A stretch of 38,101 nt of DNA, from NCBI GenBank assembly GCA_947631295.1, contig CANRKU010000010.1, positions 1 through 38,101 on the forward strand, written 5' to 3'. The notes under the pieces are model-generated. The model made no database searches and was not told where the DNA came from. It saw nothing but the letters and a program-made list of their open reading frames with translations. A program made the translations under genes and the position numbers. This document shows positions 7,217-16,129 of this stretch, in pieces (within the stretch, counting starts at the first letter, position 1; each line of letters opens with the position of its first letter). This DNA is from an uncultured Bacilli bacterium (lineage in GTDB: Bacteria > Bacillota_I > Bacilli_A > RF39 > UBA660).

Positions 7217-8312
7217 ACTAGAACATTTTAGAAATTATAAAAAAGAAAAAGTTAAATTATGCGATAAAATTAATATTTTTATAGGTGATAATGCTCAAGG
7301 AAAAACAAATATACTAGAAAGTATTTATATACTTGCACTTACAAAATCACATCGTTTAGGTTTTGAAAATAATATTATTCAAAATCATTATCATTCTTGT
7401 CGAATATTTGGATTATTAAAAGATTGTAATAATATTAAAGAATTAGAAATAAAGTTGCAAGAGGATAATAAAAGAGTATTTATTAATCAAAAAGAAGTTA
7501 AGAAAATAGCATCTTATATTTCTAATATGAATGTGATTATGTTTTGTCCTACAGATTTAGATATTATTAAAGGGTCTCCTCAAATTAGAAGAAATTTATT
7601 AAATATAGAGATTAGTCAATTATATCCTCTATATGTTAATTATCTAAATGAATACAACAAAATTTTAAAGACGAGGAATGAATATTTAAAACAAATGTCT
7701 ATTAATGGTTTTACAGATTATCGATATCTGGATATTATTAATGATAAATTAATAGATAGGGGCATTCAAATTTATTTATATCGAAAAAAATATTTGGATT
7801 ATATTAATTCAAAAATAGGAGATATTTTTGAAAATATTATGAATGTTAAAAACCTTCATGTTGTTTATGAAAATAATATTGAATTAGAAAATTTTAGTGA
7901 AGAAGAAATCAAACAAAAATTTTTTAATAAATTAAAATCTAATATAAAGAGAGAAATATCTCAAGGTATGACATTATATGGACCACATCGAGATGATTTT
8001 TCATTTTATATAAATCAAGAAAATATGAAGTTTTATGCTTCACAGGGTCAACAAAGGTTAGCTATTATTTCTTTTAAATTAGCTGAAGTATCATTTTTTA
8101 AATTAGAAAAGCAAACAAGTCCAATTCTTTTACTTGATGATATTTTTAGTGAATTAGATATTAAAAAAAGAAATAAGTTAATGAAATATATTCCTGATGA
8201 TATTCAAACTATTATCACAACAACAGATTTAAAAAATATTCAAAAAAAGATTTTGAATCAGGCAAAAATATTTTTAGTTGATCAAGGAAAAATTACAGAA
8301 AAGGTGGAATAA
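7197..8312 (+). CDS. recF: DNA replication and repair protein RecF
   Basis: RecF is an SMC-like ABC ATPase that helps load RecA at gaps with RecO and RecR. Start MYLSKIELEHFRNYKKEKV matches the family start, and Walker A GDNAQGKTN follows at about residue 30. The ABC signature region TLYGPHRDDF and the Walker B LLLDDIFSELD lie in the C-terminal half. ATG at 7197 is chosen over an upstream in-frame TTG because GAGGG stands five bases before it. The protein is then 371 residues, the normal length. gyrB follows after 3 bp, with its ribosome site inside the recF end. Confidence 0.96.
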   Translation: MYLSKIELEHFRNYKKEKVKLCDKINIFIGDNAQGKTNILESIYILALTKSHRLGFENNIIQNHYHSCRIFGLLKDCNNIKELEIKLQEDNKRVFINQKEVKKIASYISNMNVIMFCPTDLDIIKGSPQIRRNLLNIEISQLYPLYVNYLNEYNKILKTRNEYLKQMSINGFTDYRYLDIINDKLIDRGIQIYLYRKKYLDYINSKIGDIFENIMNVKNLHVVYENNIELENFSEEEIKQKFFNKLKSNIKREISQGMTLYGPHRDDFSFYINQENMKFYASQGQQRLAIISFKLAEVSFFKLEKQTSPILLLDDIFSELDIKKRNKLMKYIPDDIQTIITTTDLKNIQKKILNQAKIFLVDQGKITEKVE

Positions 8313-8315
8313 TAT

Positions 8316-10253
8316 ATGGATATTGAAGAAAAAGTAACAAATCATTATGATGCATCTGATATACAAGTATTAGAAGGATTAGAAGCAGTTAGAAAAAGAC
8401 CAGGAATGTATATTGGTACAACAGATGTAAAAGGTCTTCATCATTTAGTATGGGAAATTGTGGATAATGCAATTGATGAAGCATTAGCTGGATATTGTCA
8501 TAATATAGAGGTTATTATTAATAAAGATAATTCTATTACAGTTAAAGATGATGGTAGAGGAATTCCTGTTGATATTCATCCTAAGACTAAGATTTCTACA
8601 GTAGAAACTGTTTATACAGTACTTCATGCTGGAGGAAAATTTGGTGGAGGAGGTTATAAAGTATCTGGAGGACTTCATGGAGTAGGTGCAAGTGTTGTTA
8701 ATGCACTTAGTAAATGGGTAGAAGTAACTGTTTATAAAGATGGAAAAGTTCATCAAATTCGCTTTGAAAATGGTGGACATACTAAAGAACCATTACATGT
8801 AATTGGGAAATGTAGTAGTGATCGAACAGGAACAGTTGTTACTTTTAAACCGGATCCAGAAATATTTGATACAGATATTTATGACTATGAAACATTAAAA
8901 ACAAGAATAAGAGAATTAGCTTTTTTAAATCGTGGCTTATCTATTAATATTCGCGATGATAGAGATTTAGAAGATACAACTGGTGAAACTTTTCTTTATG
9001 AAGGTGGAATTAGTGAATATGTTAGATTTATTAATCAAGAAAAAACACCAATTCATGAAGATATTATTCATTTAAGTGGTGAAAAAGATGGTGTATTTTT
9101 CGAAGTAGCTATGCAATATAATACTTCTTATAATTCTAATATTTATTCTTTCGTTAATAATATTAATACTCACGATGGAGGAACACATGAAGAAGGAGTT
9201 AGACGTGCTTTAACTAGAGTGATTAATAGTTATTCTAGAAAAAATAATATATTAAAAGAAAAAGATGAAAATTTAAAAGATGATGATGTAAAAGAAGGAC
9301 TTACAATGATTATTTCTTGTAAGCATCCAAATCCTCAATTTGAAGGACAAACAAAGGGAAGACTTGGAAATTCTGAGGTTAGAGGTCTAGCAGATAGTGT
9401 ATTTGCAGAGGGTTTTGAAAGATTTTTATTAGAAAATCCTGAAGAAGCAAGAACAATTATCAATAAAGCAATCTTAGCAAGAAATGCTAGAATGGCTGCT
9501 AAAAAAGCAAGAGAAGCAACTCGTAAGAGTGATTTAGCTACTACTAATTTCTTTGGTAAGTTATCTGATTGTAAGAGTAAAGATCCTACTATTTCTGAAA
9601 TATTTATTGTCGAAGGGGATAGTGCAGGTGGTTCTGCTAAAAAAGGAAGAGATTCTATGACGCAGGCAATTTTACCTTTAAGAGGAAAAATTTTAAATGT
9701 GGAAAAAGCAAGACTTGATAGAGCACTTGGTAATGAAGAAATAAAAACAATTATTACAGCTTTTGGTACAGGAATTGGTGAATATTTCGATTTATCTAAA
9801 TTAAGATACGATAAAATTATTATTATGACTGATGCTGATGTAGATGGTTCTCATATTCGTGTATTATTATTAACTTTATTTTATCGTTTCTTTAGACCTA
9901 TTGTAGAAGCAGGTCATGTTTATGCTGCACAACCTCCACTTTTTAGAATTCAGCATGGTAAGACAAGAAAATATGTCTTAAATGAAGAGGAATTGAATAC
10001 TTATTTAAATTCACTTCCTGAAAATGTACGTTCTAAAGCGGAAATTGCTCGTATGAAAGGGTTAGGGGAAATGGATGCAGATGAATTAAATGAAACAACT
10101 ATGGATATTGAAAAAAGAGTTTTAAGAAAAATAACTATTGATGATTGTGTTGCTGCTGATTCTGTATTTGAAAGATTAATGGGAGACGAGGTTGATCCTA
10201 GAAGACAATTTATTGAACAAAATGCTATTAAGGTAACCAATCTTGATATTTAG
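8316..10253 (+). CDS. gyrB: DNA gyrase subunit B
   Basis: GyrB is the ATPase subunit of gyrase, which introduces negative supercoils. The GHKL ATPase domain shows DDGRGIPV and [12 protein letters not shown]. The Toprim domain shows [14 protein letters not shown] and the metal-binding [10 protein letters not shown]. The C-terminus [12 protein letters not shown] is typical. It has 645 residues, the normal length for Firmicutes. It lies 3 bp behind recF and 11 bp ahead of gyrA, so the three genes are co-transcribed. Confidence 0.99.
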   Translation: MDIEEKVTNHYDASDIQVLEGLEAVRKRPGMYIGTTDVKGLHHLVWEIVDNAIDEALAGYCHNIEVIINKDNSITVKDDGRGIPVDIHPKTKISTVETVYTVLHAGGKFGGGGYKVSGGLHGVGASVVNALSKWVEVTVYKDGKVHQIRFENGGHTKEPLHVIGKCSSDRTGTVVTFKPDPEIFDTDIYDYETLKTRIRELAFLNRGLSINIRDDRDLEDTTGETFLYEGGISEYVRFINQEKTPIHEDIIHLSGEKDGVFFEVAMQYNTSYNSNIYSFVNNINTHDGGTHEEGVRRALTRVINSYSRKNNILKEKDENLKDDDVKEGLTMIISCKHPNPQFEGQTKGRLGNSEVRGLADSVFAEGFERFLLENPEEARTIINKAILARNARMAAKKAREATRKSDLATTNFFGKLSDCKSKDPTISEIFIVEGDSAGGSAKKGRDSMTQAILPLRGKILNVEKARLDRALGNEEIKTIITAFGTGIGEYFDLSKLRYDKIIIMTDADVDGSHIRVLLLTLFYRFFRPIVEAGHVYAAQPPLFRIQHGKTRKYVLNEEELNTYLNSLPENVRSKAEIARMKGLGEMDADELNETTMDIEKRVLRKITIDDCVAADSVFERLMGDEVDPRRQFIEQNAIKVTNLDI

Positions 10254-10264
10254 GTGGTGATTTT

Positions 10265-12889
10265 ATGGATAATAAAGATGATATAAATGAATTATTACAT
10301 AGAGCAGAAGAAGATTCTAATGACAATGATTCTATATTAGAAGAGTCTAATGATTTAGAAATAAAAGATGACTCTTCTGATGATAGCGACAATGATAGTG
10401 GAAATAATTTTAGTGGTTATTTTCATGAAAGAGATCGATTAGATCATAATAATATAGTAGATGAAGTAGAAACTTCCTTTTTGGAATATTCTTTAAGTGT
10501 TATTACCTCTCGTGCTTTACCAGATTTAAGAGATGGATTAAAACCTGTTCATAGACGTATTTTGTGGTCAATGTATGAATCTGGTTATACTCCTGATAAA
10601 CCTCATAGAAAGAGTGCTAAAACAGTCGGTGAAGTTATGGGTAATTATCATCCTCATGGTGATTCTTCTATTTATGAAGCTATGGTTCGACTTGCACAAG
10701 ATTTTAACCAAAGATATATGCTAATTGATGGTCATGGTAATTTTGGTAATATTGAGGGTGATGGAGCAGCAGCTATGCGTTATACAGAGTCAAGACTTGC
10801 TAAAATTTCCTTAGAATTATTGAGGGATATTGGTAAAGATACAGTAGATATGGATGATAACTTTGATGTTACTAGAAAGGAACCTAAAGTTTTACCTTCT
10901 AGATTTCCTAATGTATTAGTTAATGGTTCTATGGGCATTGCTGTAGGTATGGCTACTAATATTCCACCTCATAATTTAGGTGAAGTTATTGATGGTTGTA
11001 TTGCATATATCGATAATCCAGATATTGATACGCTCGGGTTAATGGAATATATTAAAGGACCTGATTTTCCAACTGGTGGTATTATTTTAGGAAATTCTGG
11101 AATTAAAAAGGCTTATGAAACGGGTAGAGGTTCTATTACGATTCGTAGTAAAGCGACAATTGAAGAGGTAGGAAACCATAGTAATATTATTATTGAAGAA
11201 GTTCCTTATGGTGTAAATACGATGGAACTTAAAAATAAAGTAGCTGAACTTGTTCACAATAAAATAATTGATGGCATTTCTGATTATCATACTGATTTAA
11301 AAAATGGTATTAAGATTACTATTACTTTAAAGAAAGATGCAAATGCTCAAGTAGTTTTAAATAATTTATATAAACATACTAATTTTCAAATTAATTATGG
11401 TATTATTTTCTTGGTTTTAGATGGACAAACTCCTAGAACTTTAGGCCTAAAAGATATTATTTCTAAGTATATTGATCATCAAAAAGAGGTTATTATTAGG
11501 AGAACAAGATATGATCTTGGTAAAGCAGAAGAAAGAGTTCATATTTTAGAAGGTTTACGAATTGCATTAGATAATATTGATGAGGTTGTTCGTATTATTA
11601 GAGCAGCTGATAGTGATGATGATGCTAGAATTAATTTAATGTCTAGATTTAATTTAGATGAAATTCAAGCAAATAGTATTCTTGAAATGAGATTACGTCG
11701 TTTAACAGGATTAGAGCGTGGCAAAATTGAGTCTGAATTAAATGATTTACTTATTAAAATTACTGATTATAAAGATATTTTAGCTAACCCTCAAAGAGTT
11801 TTAGATATTATTAAAGAGGAAATGCTAGAAATTAAGAAAAAATATGCAGATGATCGTCGTACTAAGATTGATATGACTGCTATTGATTATATCGAAGATG
11901 AATCTTTAATTCCTGTCCAAAATACTTTAATTACATTGACAAATAAGGGATATATTAAGAGAGTATTAGTTGATGAATATAGAACTCAAAATCGTGGTGG
12001 TGTAGGTATTAAAGGTATGTCTACTAACGAAGAAGATTTTGTGGAAAAAATGATTAATATGGAAACTCATGATTATATTTTATTCTTTAGTAATAAAGGT
12101 AAGGTATATCGTATGAAAGGTTATGAGGTTCCAGAATTTAGCAGACAAAGTAAGGGATTGCCAATTATTAATTTATTACCTGTGGAAAAAGATGAAAAAA
12201 TTAATTCTATTGTTTCTTTAAGTACGAAAGAAAATAATTATCAATATTTATTCTTTATTACTCGTAATGGTATTGTTAAACGTACTGATTTATCAGAATT
12301 TGATAATATTAGGAATAGTGGTAAGATTGCTATTAGTTTAAAAGATGATGATGAATTGATTTCTGTTCGTAAAACAACTGGTGAAAATGAGATTATCATT
12401 GGTGCTTCAAATGGAAGAATGGTTCGCTTTGTGGAAAACGAAGTTCGTATTATGGGACGTACTGCTTCTGGTGTTAGAGGTATTGATTTAAATGGTGCAA
12501 AAGTAGTTGGTGGAGAAATTATTACCAATAATGAGCAAGTATTGATTGTTACTGAAAAGGGTTATGGTAAGAAGACTCCAATTGATGAATATCGTTTAAC
12601 TCATCGTGGAAGCAAAGGTGTAAAAGCTTTAAATGTTACAGAAAAAAATGGTATGTTAGTTTCATTAAAAGCAGTAACAGGTAATGAAGATTTAGTTATT
12701 ATTACTGATAGTGGTATTATTATGAGAATGTCTATGGATCAAATTTCGACTTTAGGAAGGGCTACTCAAGGTGTTCGATTAATTAAATTAAAGGATGAAC
12801 AAAAAGTGGCTACAGTCTCTACTGTTATGAAAGATGAATTAGAAAATGAAGCATTACCTGAAAAAGATGTAGAAAGTATATCAGAATAG
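10265..12889 (+). CDS. gyrA: DNA gyrase subunit A with acidic N-terminal extension
   Basis: GyrA is the DNA-cleaving subunit of gyrase. The catalytic Tyr is Y173 in AAAMRYTESR. The quinolone-determining region reads HGDSSIYE, so the residues equal to E. coli S83 and D87 are Ser (134) and Glu (138), a sensitive-type pair. The GyrA box in the C-terminal wrapping domain reads QNRGGVG. The normal family start (NIVDEVETSFLEYSLSVI) begins only at residue 63. Before it stands a Asp/Glu/Ser-rich tail that is absent in ordinary GyrA. There is no other in-frame Met before M103, and AGGTGGTGA precedes the ATG, so the extension is real. A terminator overlaps the stop codon. Confidence 0.98.
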   Translation: MDNKDDINELLHRAEEDSNDNDSILEESNDLEIKDDSSDDSDNDSGNNFSGYFHERDRLDHNNIVDEVETSFLEYSLSVITSRALPDLRDGLKPVHRRILWSMYESGYTPDKPHRKSAKTVGEVMGNYHPHGDSSIYEAMVRLAQDFNQRYMLIDGHGNFGNIEGDGAAAMRYTESRLAKISLELLRDIGKDTVDMDDNFDVTRKEPKVLPSRFPNVLVNGSMGIAVGMATNIPPHNLGEVIDGCIAYIDNPDIDTLGLMEYIKGPDFPTGGIILGNSGIKKAYETGRGSITIRSKATIEEVGNHSNIIIEEVPYGVNTMELKNKVAELVHNKIIDGISDYHTDLKNGIKITITLKKDANAQVVLNNLYKHTNFQINYGIIFLVLDGQTPRTLGLKDIISKYIDHQKEVIIRRTRYDLGKAEERVHILEGLRIALDNIDEVVRIIRAADSDDDARINLMSRFNLDEIQANSILEMRLRRLTGLERGKIESELNDLLIKITDYKDILANPQRVLDIIKEEMLEIKKKYADDRRTKIDMTAIDYIEDESLIPVQNTLITLTNKGYIKRVLVDEYRTQNRGGVGIKGMSTNEEDFVEKMINMETHDYILFFSNKGKVYRMKGYEVPEFSRQSKGLPIINLLPVEKDEKINSIVSLSTKENNYQYLFFITRNGIVKRTDLSEFDNIRNSGKIAISLKDDDELISVRKTTGENEIIIGASNGRMVRFVENEVRIMGRTASGVRGIDLNGAKVVGGEIITNNEQVLIVTEKGYGKKTPIDEYRLTHRGSKGVKALNVTEKNGMLVSLKAVTGNEDLVIITDSGIIMRMSMDQISTLGRATQGVRLIKLKDEQKVATVSTVMKDELENEALPEKDVESISE

Positions 12890-12904
12890 ATATACTTTCT
12901 TTTT
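12871..12904 (+). terminator. intrinsic terminator of the recF-gyrB-gyrA operon
   Basis: Perfect 11-bp stem AGAAAGTATAT / ATATACTTTCT with an 8-base loop that holds the gyrA stop codon (12887-12889), followed by a T run. The 5' arm is inside gyrA coding sequence. Confidence 0.85.
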
Positions 12905-12911
12905 AATTAGA

Positions 12912-12927
12912 TGTTTCACGTGAAACA
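12912..12927. other. parS: parS site 1 (chromosome partitioning)
   Basis: Perfect 16-bp palindrome TGTTTCACGTGAAACA, the bacterial parS consensus bound by ParB/Spo0J. It is embedded in a longer perfect palindrome of 34 bp (12903-12936). It lies directly behind the gyrA terminator. Confidence 0.95.
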
Positions 12928-12988
12928 TCTAATTAAATCAAAATAAATGATTTATGTCATATAAAAAATGAATAATTGTAATTTAATT

Positions 12989-13002
12989 ATTTCCCGGGAA
13001 AT
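12989..13002. other. Noc-binding site 1
   Basis: ATTTCCCGGGAAAT, identical to the B. subtilis Noc-binding consensus (nucleoid occlusion). The palindrome extends to 22 bp (12985-13006). G+C-rich CCCGGG is very rare in this AT-rich DNA, which makes chance unlikely. Confidence 0.88.
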
Positions 13003-13032
13003 AATTTATATTGCATTTTTAAAATTTTATAA

Positions 13033-13048
13033 TGTTTCACGTGAAACA
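13033..13048. other. parS: parS site 2
   Basis: Perfect TGTTTCACGTGAAACA, 121 bp after site 1 and 44 bp after the first Noc-type site. It lies in the first repeat copy. Confidence 0.95.
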
Positions 13049-13210
13049 TTAATTGAGGTAGTATAAATAAAATCAAAAATATAAAATTAAATTTTATTAA
13101 AAATTACTTTATTGTGCAAATTAATTACATTTTATTAGAAAGTATTTAAATACTTATTTGTATTAATAAAAATTATTTATTTTATGGTTCATTAGTATAG
13201 TAATATTCAA

Positions 13211-13226
13211 TGTTTCACGTGAAACA
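13211..13226. other. parS: parS site 3
   Basis: Perfect TGTTTCACGTGAAACA inside a longer palindrome (arms extended by ATTCAA / TTGAAT). It is at the end of the first repeat copy, 178 bp after site 2. Confidence 0.95.
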
Positions 13227-13284
13227 TTGAATTAAAAAATGAATGACTTATCTTATATAAAAAATAAATAATTATAATTCAATT

Positions 13285-13298
13285 ATTTCCCGGGAAAT
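13285..13298. other. Noc-binding site 2
   Basis: ATTTCCCGGGAAAT in the second repeat copy, exactly 296 bp after the first. Confidence 0.88.
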
Positions 13299-13328
13299 AA
13301 TTTATATTGCATTTTTAAAATTTTATAA

Positions 13329-13344
13329 TGTTTCACGTGAAACA
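13329..13344. other. parS: parS site 4
   Basis: Perfect TGTTTCACGTGAAACA, the counterpart of site 2 in the second repeat copy. Confidence 0.95.
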
Positions 13345-13506
13345 TTAATTGAGGTAGTATAAATAAAATCAAAAATATAAAATTAAATTTTATTAAAAAT
13401 TACTTTATTGTGCAAATTAATTACATTTTATTAGAAAGTATTTAAATACTTATTTGTATTAATAAAAATTATTTATTTTATGGTTCATTAGTATAGTAAT
13501 ATTCAA

Positions 13507-13522
13507 TGTTTCACGTGAAACA
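13507..13522. other. parS: parS site 5
   Basis: Perfect TGTTTCACGTGAAACA, the counterpart of site 3. It stands just upstream of the SRP RNA promoter (-35 at 13534), so ParB spreading or binding could touch ffs transcription. Confidence 0.95.
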
Positions 13523-13533
13523 TCTAAAAAGTC

Positions 13534-13562
13534 TTGTATTTTTACTAATTTTATATTATTAT
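13534..13562 (+). promoter_or_regulatory. promoter of the SRP RNA gene
   Basis: TTGTAT (13534-13539), 17-bp spacer, TATTAT (13557-13562). The predicted start falls 7-8 bases later, exactly at the 5' end of the folded RNA. Confidence 0.7.
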
Positions 13563-13569
13563 TATATTC

Positions 13570-13648
13570 GTGCAATAAATATGGATGGAACTAGGTCAGG
13601 ATTGGAAAATAGCAGCCTTAACATTTTATATTTATGTGCACTTTTTTT
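13570..13648 (+). ncRNA. ffs: signal recognition particle RNA (4.5S / small cytoplasmic type)
   Basis: The conserved SRP core GGTCAGGATTGGAAAATAGCA (split here: GGTCAGG, GGAA, AGCAGCC) stands in the apical part. The ends pair: GTGCA plus ATAAATAT at the 5' side with ATATTTAT plus GTGCAC at the 3' side, one bulge. A run of seven T follows at 13642-13648. The RNA is about 72 nt, the short helix-8-only form, not the long Bacillus type with an Alu domain. It works with Ffh to target membrane proteins, which YidC and SecYEG then insert. Position beside tadA-dnaX is the usual one in Firmicutes. Confidence 0.92.
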
Positions 13649-13660
13649 ATAGGTGATTGT

Positions 13661-14107
13661 ATGTATACAGATGAATATTTTATGAATATTGCATTAAAAG
13701 AGGCAAAAAAAGCTTTAAAATTGAGAGAAGTACCAGTTGGTGCTGTAATTGTTAAAAATAATAAAATTATATCAAAAGCTTATAATTTACGTGAATCAAA
13801 AACAATTACAACACAACACGCTGAAATTTTAGCAATTGAAAAAGCATGCAAAAAATTGAAAAATTGGAGATTATTAGATTGTATAATTTATGTAACAATG
13901 TTTCCATGTCCTATGTGTGCAAGTGCCATTAATCAATCTCGTATTAACAAGATAGTTTATGGAACTATTCCAGAATATGCAAATAAAACTATTATTCATG
14001 AAATATTAAAAGATAAGTATTATGGTCAACCTGTGGATATCGTTGGCCCAGTAATGAAAGATGATTGCGAAAAATTGTTAAAAGATTTTTTTATAAAAAA
14101 AAGATAA
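13661..14107 (+). CDS. tadA: tRNA-specific adenosine deaminase TadA
   Basis: TadA deaminates wobble adenosine 34 to inosine in tRNA-Arg(ACG). Zinc-site motifs are HAE (TQHAEILAIEKA), with the catalytic Glu, and PCPMCASAI, with the two zinc cysteines. REVPVGAVIV and NWRLLDC are family hallmarks. An upstream in-frame start at 13634 lies inside the SRP RNA and is rejected. ATG at 13661 follows AGGTGATTGT and gives 148 residues. No promoter is clear between ffs and tadA, so read-through past the weak ffs end may supply its transcript. Confidence 0.96.
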   Translation: MYTDEYFMNIALKEAKKALKLREVPVGAVIVKNNKIISKAYNLRESKTITTQHAEILAIEKACKKLKNWRLLDCIIYVTMFPCPMCASAINQSRINKIVYGTIPEYANKTIIHEILKDKYYGQPVDIVGPVMKDDCEKLLKDFFIKKR

Positions 14108-14168
14108 TAATTATTATAATTATTACCTTTTTTAATGTTATAATATAACTATATTTTGGAGGTGTATT

Positions 14169-15806
14169 ATGTCTTATCAAGCTTTATATAGAAAATATAG
14201 ACCATCTACTTTATCAGATGTAATTGGCCAAGATATAGTTATTAAAATTTTAAAAAATGCTATTCAAAATAATAAAATTGGCCATGCTTATATATTTTCT
14301 GGCCCTAGAGGAATAGGTAAAACCTCTATTGCTAAGTTATTAGCTAAAACTGTGAATTGTCTTGATTTAAAAAATGGCGATGCTTGTGGAAAATGTGAAA
14401 ATTGTCTTAATATTCAAAATGGTTTTAGCCCTGATATCATTGAAATTGATGCTGCTTCTAATAATGGTGTGGATGAAATAAGAGAAATTAAAAATAAAAT
14501 AAATTTAGTTCCTAATCAATTACAATATAAAGTATATATTATTGATGAAGTTCATATGTTATCCATAGGTGCCTTTAATGCTTTACTAAAAACTTTGGAA
14601 GAGCCTCCTGAACATGTGATTTTTATTCTTGCTACCACAGATCTTCAAAAAGTTCCAACAACTATTATTTCTAGGTGCCAATGCTTTGAATTTAATCGTA
14701 TTAGCCCTGATAATATTGTTAAAAGACTAGAACATATTTGCAAATTAGAAAAAATTATAGTAGAAAAAGATGTGCTGGATTCTATTGCTGATTTATCTGA
14801 TGGTGGGTTAAGAGATGCTATTGGAATGTTAGATAAACTAAATGCTTATTCAAATTCAAATATTAAATTAGAAGATTTTGAAAAGATAAATGGTATTGTA
14901 TCTAATCAAGAAAAATTAAAATTTTTAGATTATATACAAAATGGTGATATATCTTCAGTGATTAATTTTATAGATAAAATATATGATGATGGAAAAAATT
15001 TAATAATTTTTGTTCAAAATATATTGGAATTATGTAAAAATAAAATTATTCAATATTATATCGATAATGATTGTAGTTATGATATTAATTTTTTAATTCA
15101 GTTGTCTAATATTTTAAATGAAATGCTTAAAAATATAAAATTAGTATCAAATGTTAAAACAGTATTAATTATTAATTTTTTATCTTTTATGCATAATTAT
15201 CATTTTGTAAATAACATAAATGATGTTAATGAAAATAAGTTGACAGAAAAAAATGAATCTAATTCAAGTAAGACAGAAAAAATTATTTCCCGGGAAATAA
15301 TTTCAAATGTAAAAGAAACAGAAATTATGGATGAAAATGTAAATTTTCAAATTGTTAATAACTGCTTTGCTAGAGCAGATAAAAAAGAAAAATTGTATTT
15401 TGAAAGTAATTGGAATCAATTAAATGATTATGCTCTTGATAGTGAATATGGAGCTGCTGCTTGTTATATTTCTGATGGAAAAGTAAGAGCAGTAGGAACT
15501 GGTGAAATTATTCTTTCATTTGATTACGCATCAATGGTAAATAGAGGATTTTCTTTACGAAAAAAAATTGAAAAATTGCTCGAAAAAATATATAATAAAC
15601 ATTATGATGTAGCATTATTAACAGATGATGAATGGAATAAACAAAAAGAAAAATTTATTTTTAATAAAAATAATAATATTCCTTATCAATATATTCCAAT
15701 TAATGATAATGTAGATAAAATAAAAAATGCAAAAAAAATAGATGATAATTCTATAACTTCCCAAGCAATTAATTTATTTGGTGAAGATATTATATCTATT
15801 AATTAG
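14169..15806 (+). CDS. dnaX: DNA polymerase III subunit gamma/tau
   Basis: DnaX is the motor of the clamp loader. It shows Walker A GPRGIGKTS (45-53), the zinc module with C64, C73, C76 and C79, Walker B region DEVHML (126-131), and sensor/arginine-finger motif SRC (168-170). A variable linker (about 355-385) precedes the tau-type C-terminal region. A Noc-binding palindrome lies inside this linker (15285-15298), written as codons for I-S-R-E-I. GGAGGTG precedes the ATG, and TATAAT at 14139 may be its -10. ybaB and recR follow closely, the usual dnaX-ybaB-recR operon. Confidence 0.98.
   Translation: MSYQALYRKYRPSTLSDVIGQDIVIKILKNAIQNNKIGHAYIFSGPRGIGKTSIAKLLAKTVNCLDLKNGDACGKCENCLNIQNGFSPDIIEIDAASNNGVDEIREIKNKINLVPNQLQYKVYIIDEVHMLSIGAFNALLKTLEEPPEHVIFILATTDLQKVPTTIISRCQCFEFNRISPDNIVKRLEHICKLEKIIVEKDVLDSIADLSDGGLRDAIGMLDKLNAYSNSNIKLEDFEKINGIVSNQEKLKFLDYIQNGDISSVINFIDKIYDDGKNLIIFVQNILELCKNKIIQYYIDNDCSYDINFLIQLSNILNEMLKNIKLVSNVKTVLIINFLSFMHNYHFVNNINDVNENKLTEKNESNSSKTEKIISREIISNVKETEIMDENVNFQIVNNCFARADKKEKLYFESNWNQLNDYALDSEYGAAACYISDGKVRAVGTGEIILSFDYASMVNRGFSLRKKIEKLLEKIYNKHYDVALLTDDEWNKQKEKFIFNKNNNIPYQYIPINDNVDKIKNAKKIDDNSITSQAINLFGEDIISIN
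15285..15298. other. Noc-binding site 3, inside dnaX
   Basis: ATTTCCCGGGAAAT with palindrome extended to AATTATTTCCCGGGAAATAATT. It lies in the poorly conserved linker of dnaX and uses the rare CGG codon, which points to selection for the DNA site and not for the protein. Confidence 0.85.
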
Positions 15807-15821
15807 AAAAGAGGAAAAATA

Positions 15822-16121
15822 ATGAATATTCAAGCATTAATGAAACAAGCACAATCTTTACAAAAAGATATGATGAAAGTAAAAGATGAAATCGATAATA
15901 TGACATTTACAGGAGTTAGTTCCTTTGTAAGTGTTACTGTAAAAGGTACCAAAGAAGTTGTTAAAGTTACTATTGATAATGATAATTTATCTAGTGATGA
16001 TAAAGAAATGATAGAAGATATGTTAGTTATAGCGTTAAATGATGCTTTTAAACAAATTGATAAAGTAACAGAACAAAAAATGGGTAAATTTAGTAGTATG
16101 ATGCCTGGTGGATTATTTTAG
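15822..16121 (+). CDS. ybaB: nucleoid-associated protein YbaB/EbfC
   Basis: A small DNA-binding dimer of the YbaB/EbfC family, 99 residues, starting MNIQALMKQAQSLQKDMMKV. The family pattern (Mxx-MKQAQxMQ-xxM, then V-x-V-x-x-x-G..EV..V.ID) is present. C-terminus MGKFSSMMPGGLF is typical (M.GGlpG.F type). Shared operon with dnaX and recR; GAGG precedes the start. Its precise role remains loosely defined in the family. Confidence 0.96.
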   Translation: MNIQALMKQAQSLQKDMMKVKDEIDNMTFTGVSSFVSVTVKGTKEVVKVTIDNDNLSSDDKEMIEDMLVIALNDAFKQIDKVTEQKMGKFSSMMPGGLF

Positions 16122-16129
16122 GTGATAAG

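Larger units (their letters stand above)
12985..13227. repeat. tandem duplication, first copy (parS/Noc-site module)
   Basis: This stretch reappears at 13281-13523 with no difference that I can see by eye, a period of 296 bp. Each copy holds one Noc-type site, two parS sites and a 16-bp palindrome AAGTATTTAAATACTT. There is no plausible gene in it. The 50 bp before each copy is also related but has diverged, so the duplicated unit was longer and only part stayed identical. Confidence 0.9.
13281..13523. repeat. tandem duplication, second copy (parS/Noc-site module)
   Basis: Second copy of the module at 12985-13227, offset 296 bp. Apparent full identity over about 243 bp of non-coding DNA suggests either a recent duplication or continuing gene conversion. 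Confidence 0.9.

Noticed and set aside
8484-8780. 98-residue frame on the minus strand inside gyrB
   Set aside because: Antisense shadow of a well-conserved gene with no family match and no ribosome site.
12900-13525. CRISPR-like or mobile element reading of the repeats after gyrA
   Set aside because: Repeats are parS and Noc palindromes inside a two-copy tandem duplication; no spacers of even length, no transposase, no target duplications.
13634-13660. Upstream start of tadA
   Set aside because: It lies within the SRP RNA; the ATG at 13661 has the ribosome site and the family start.
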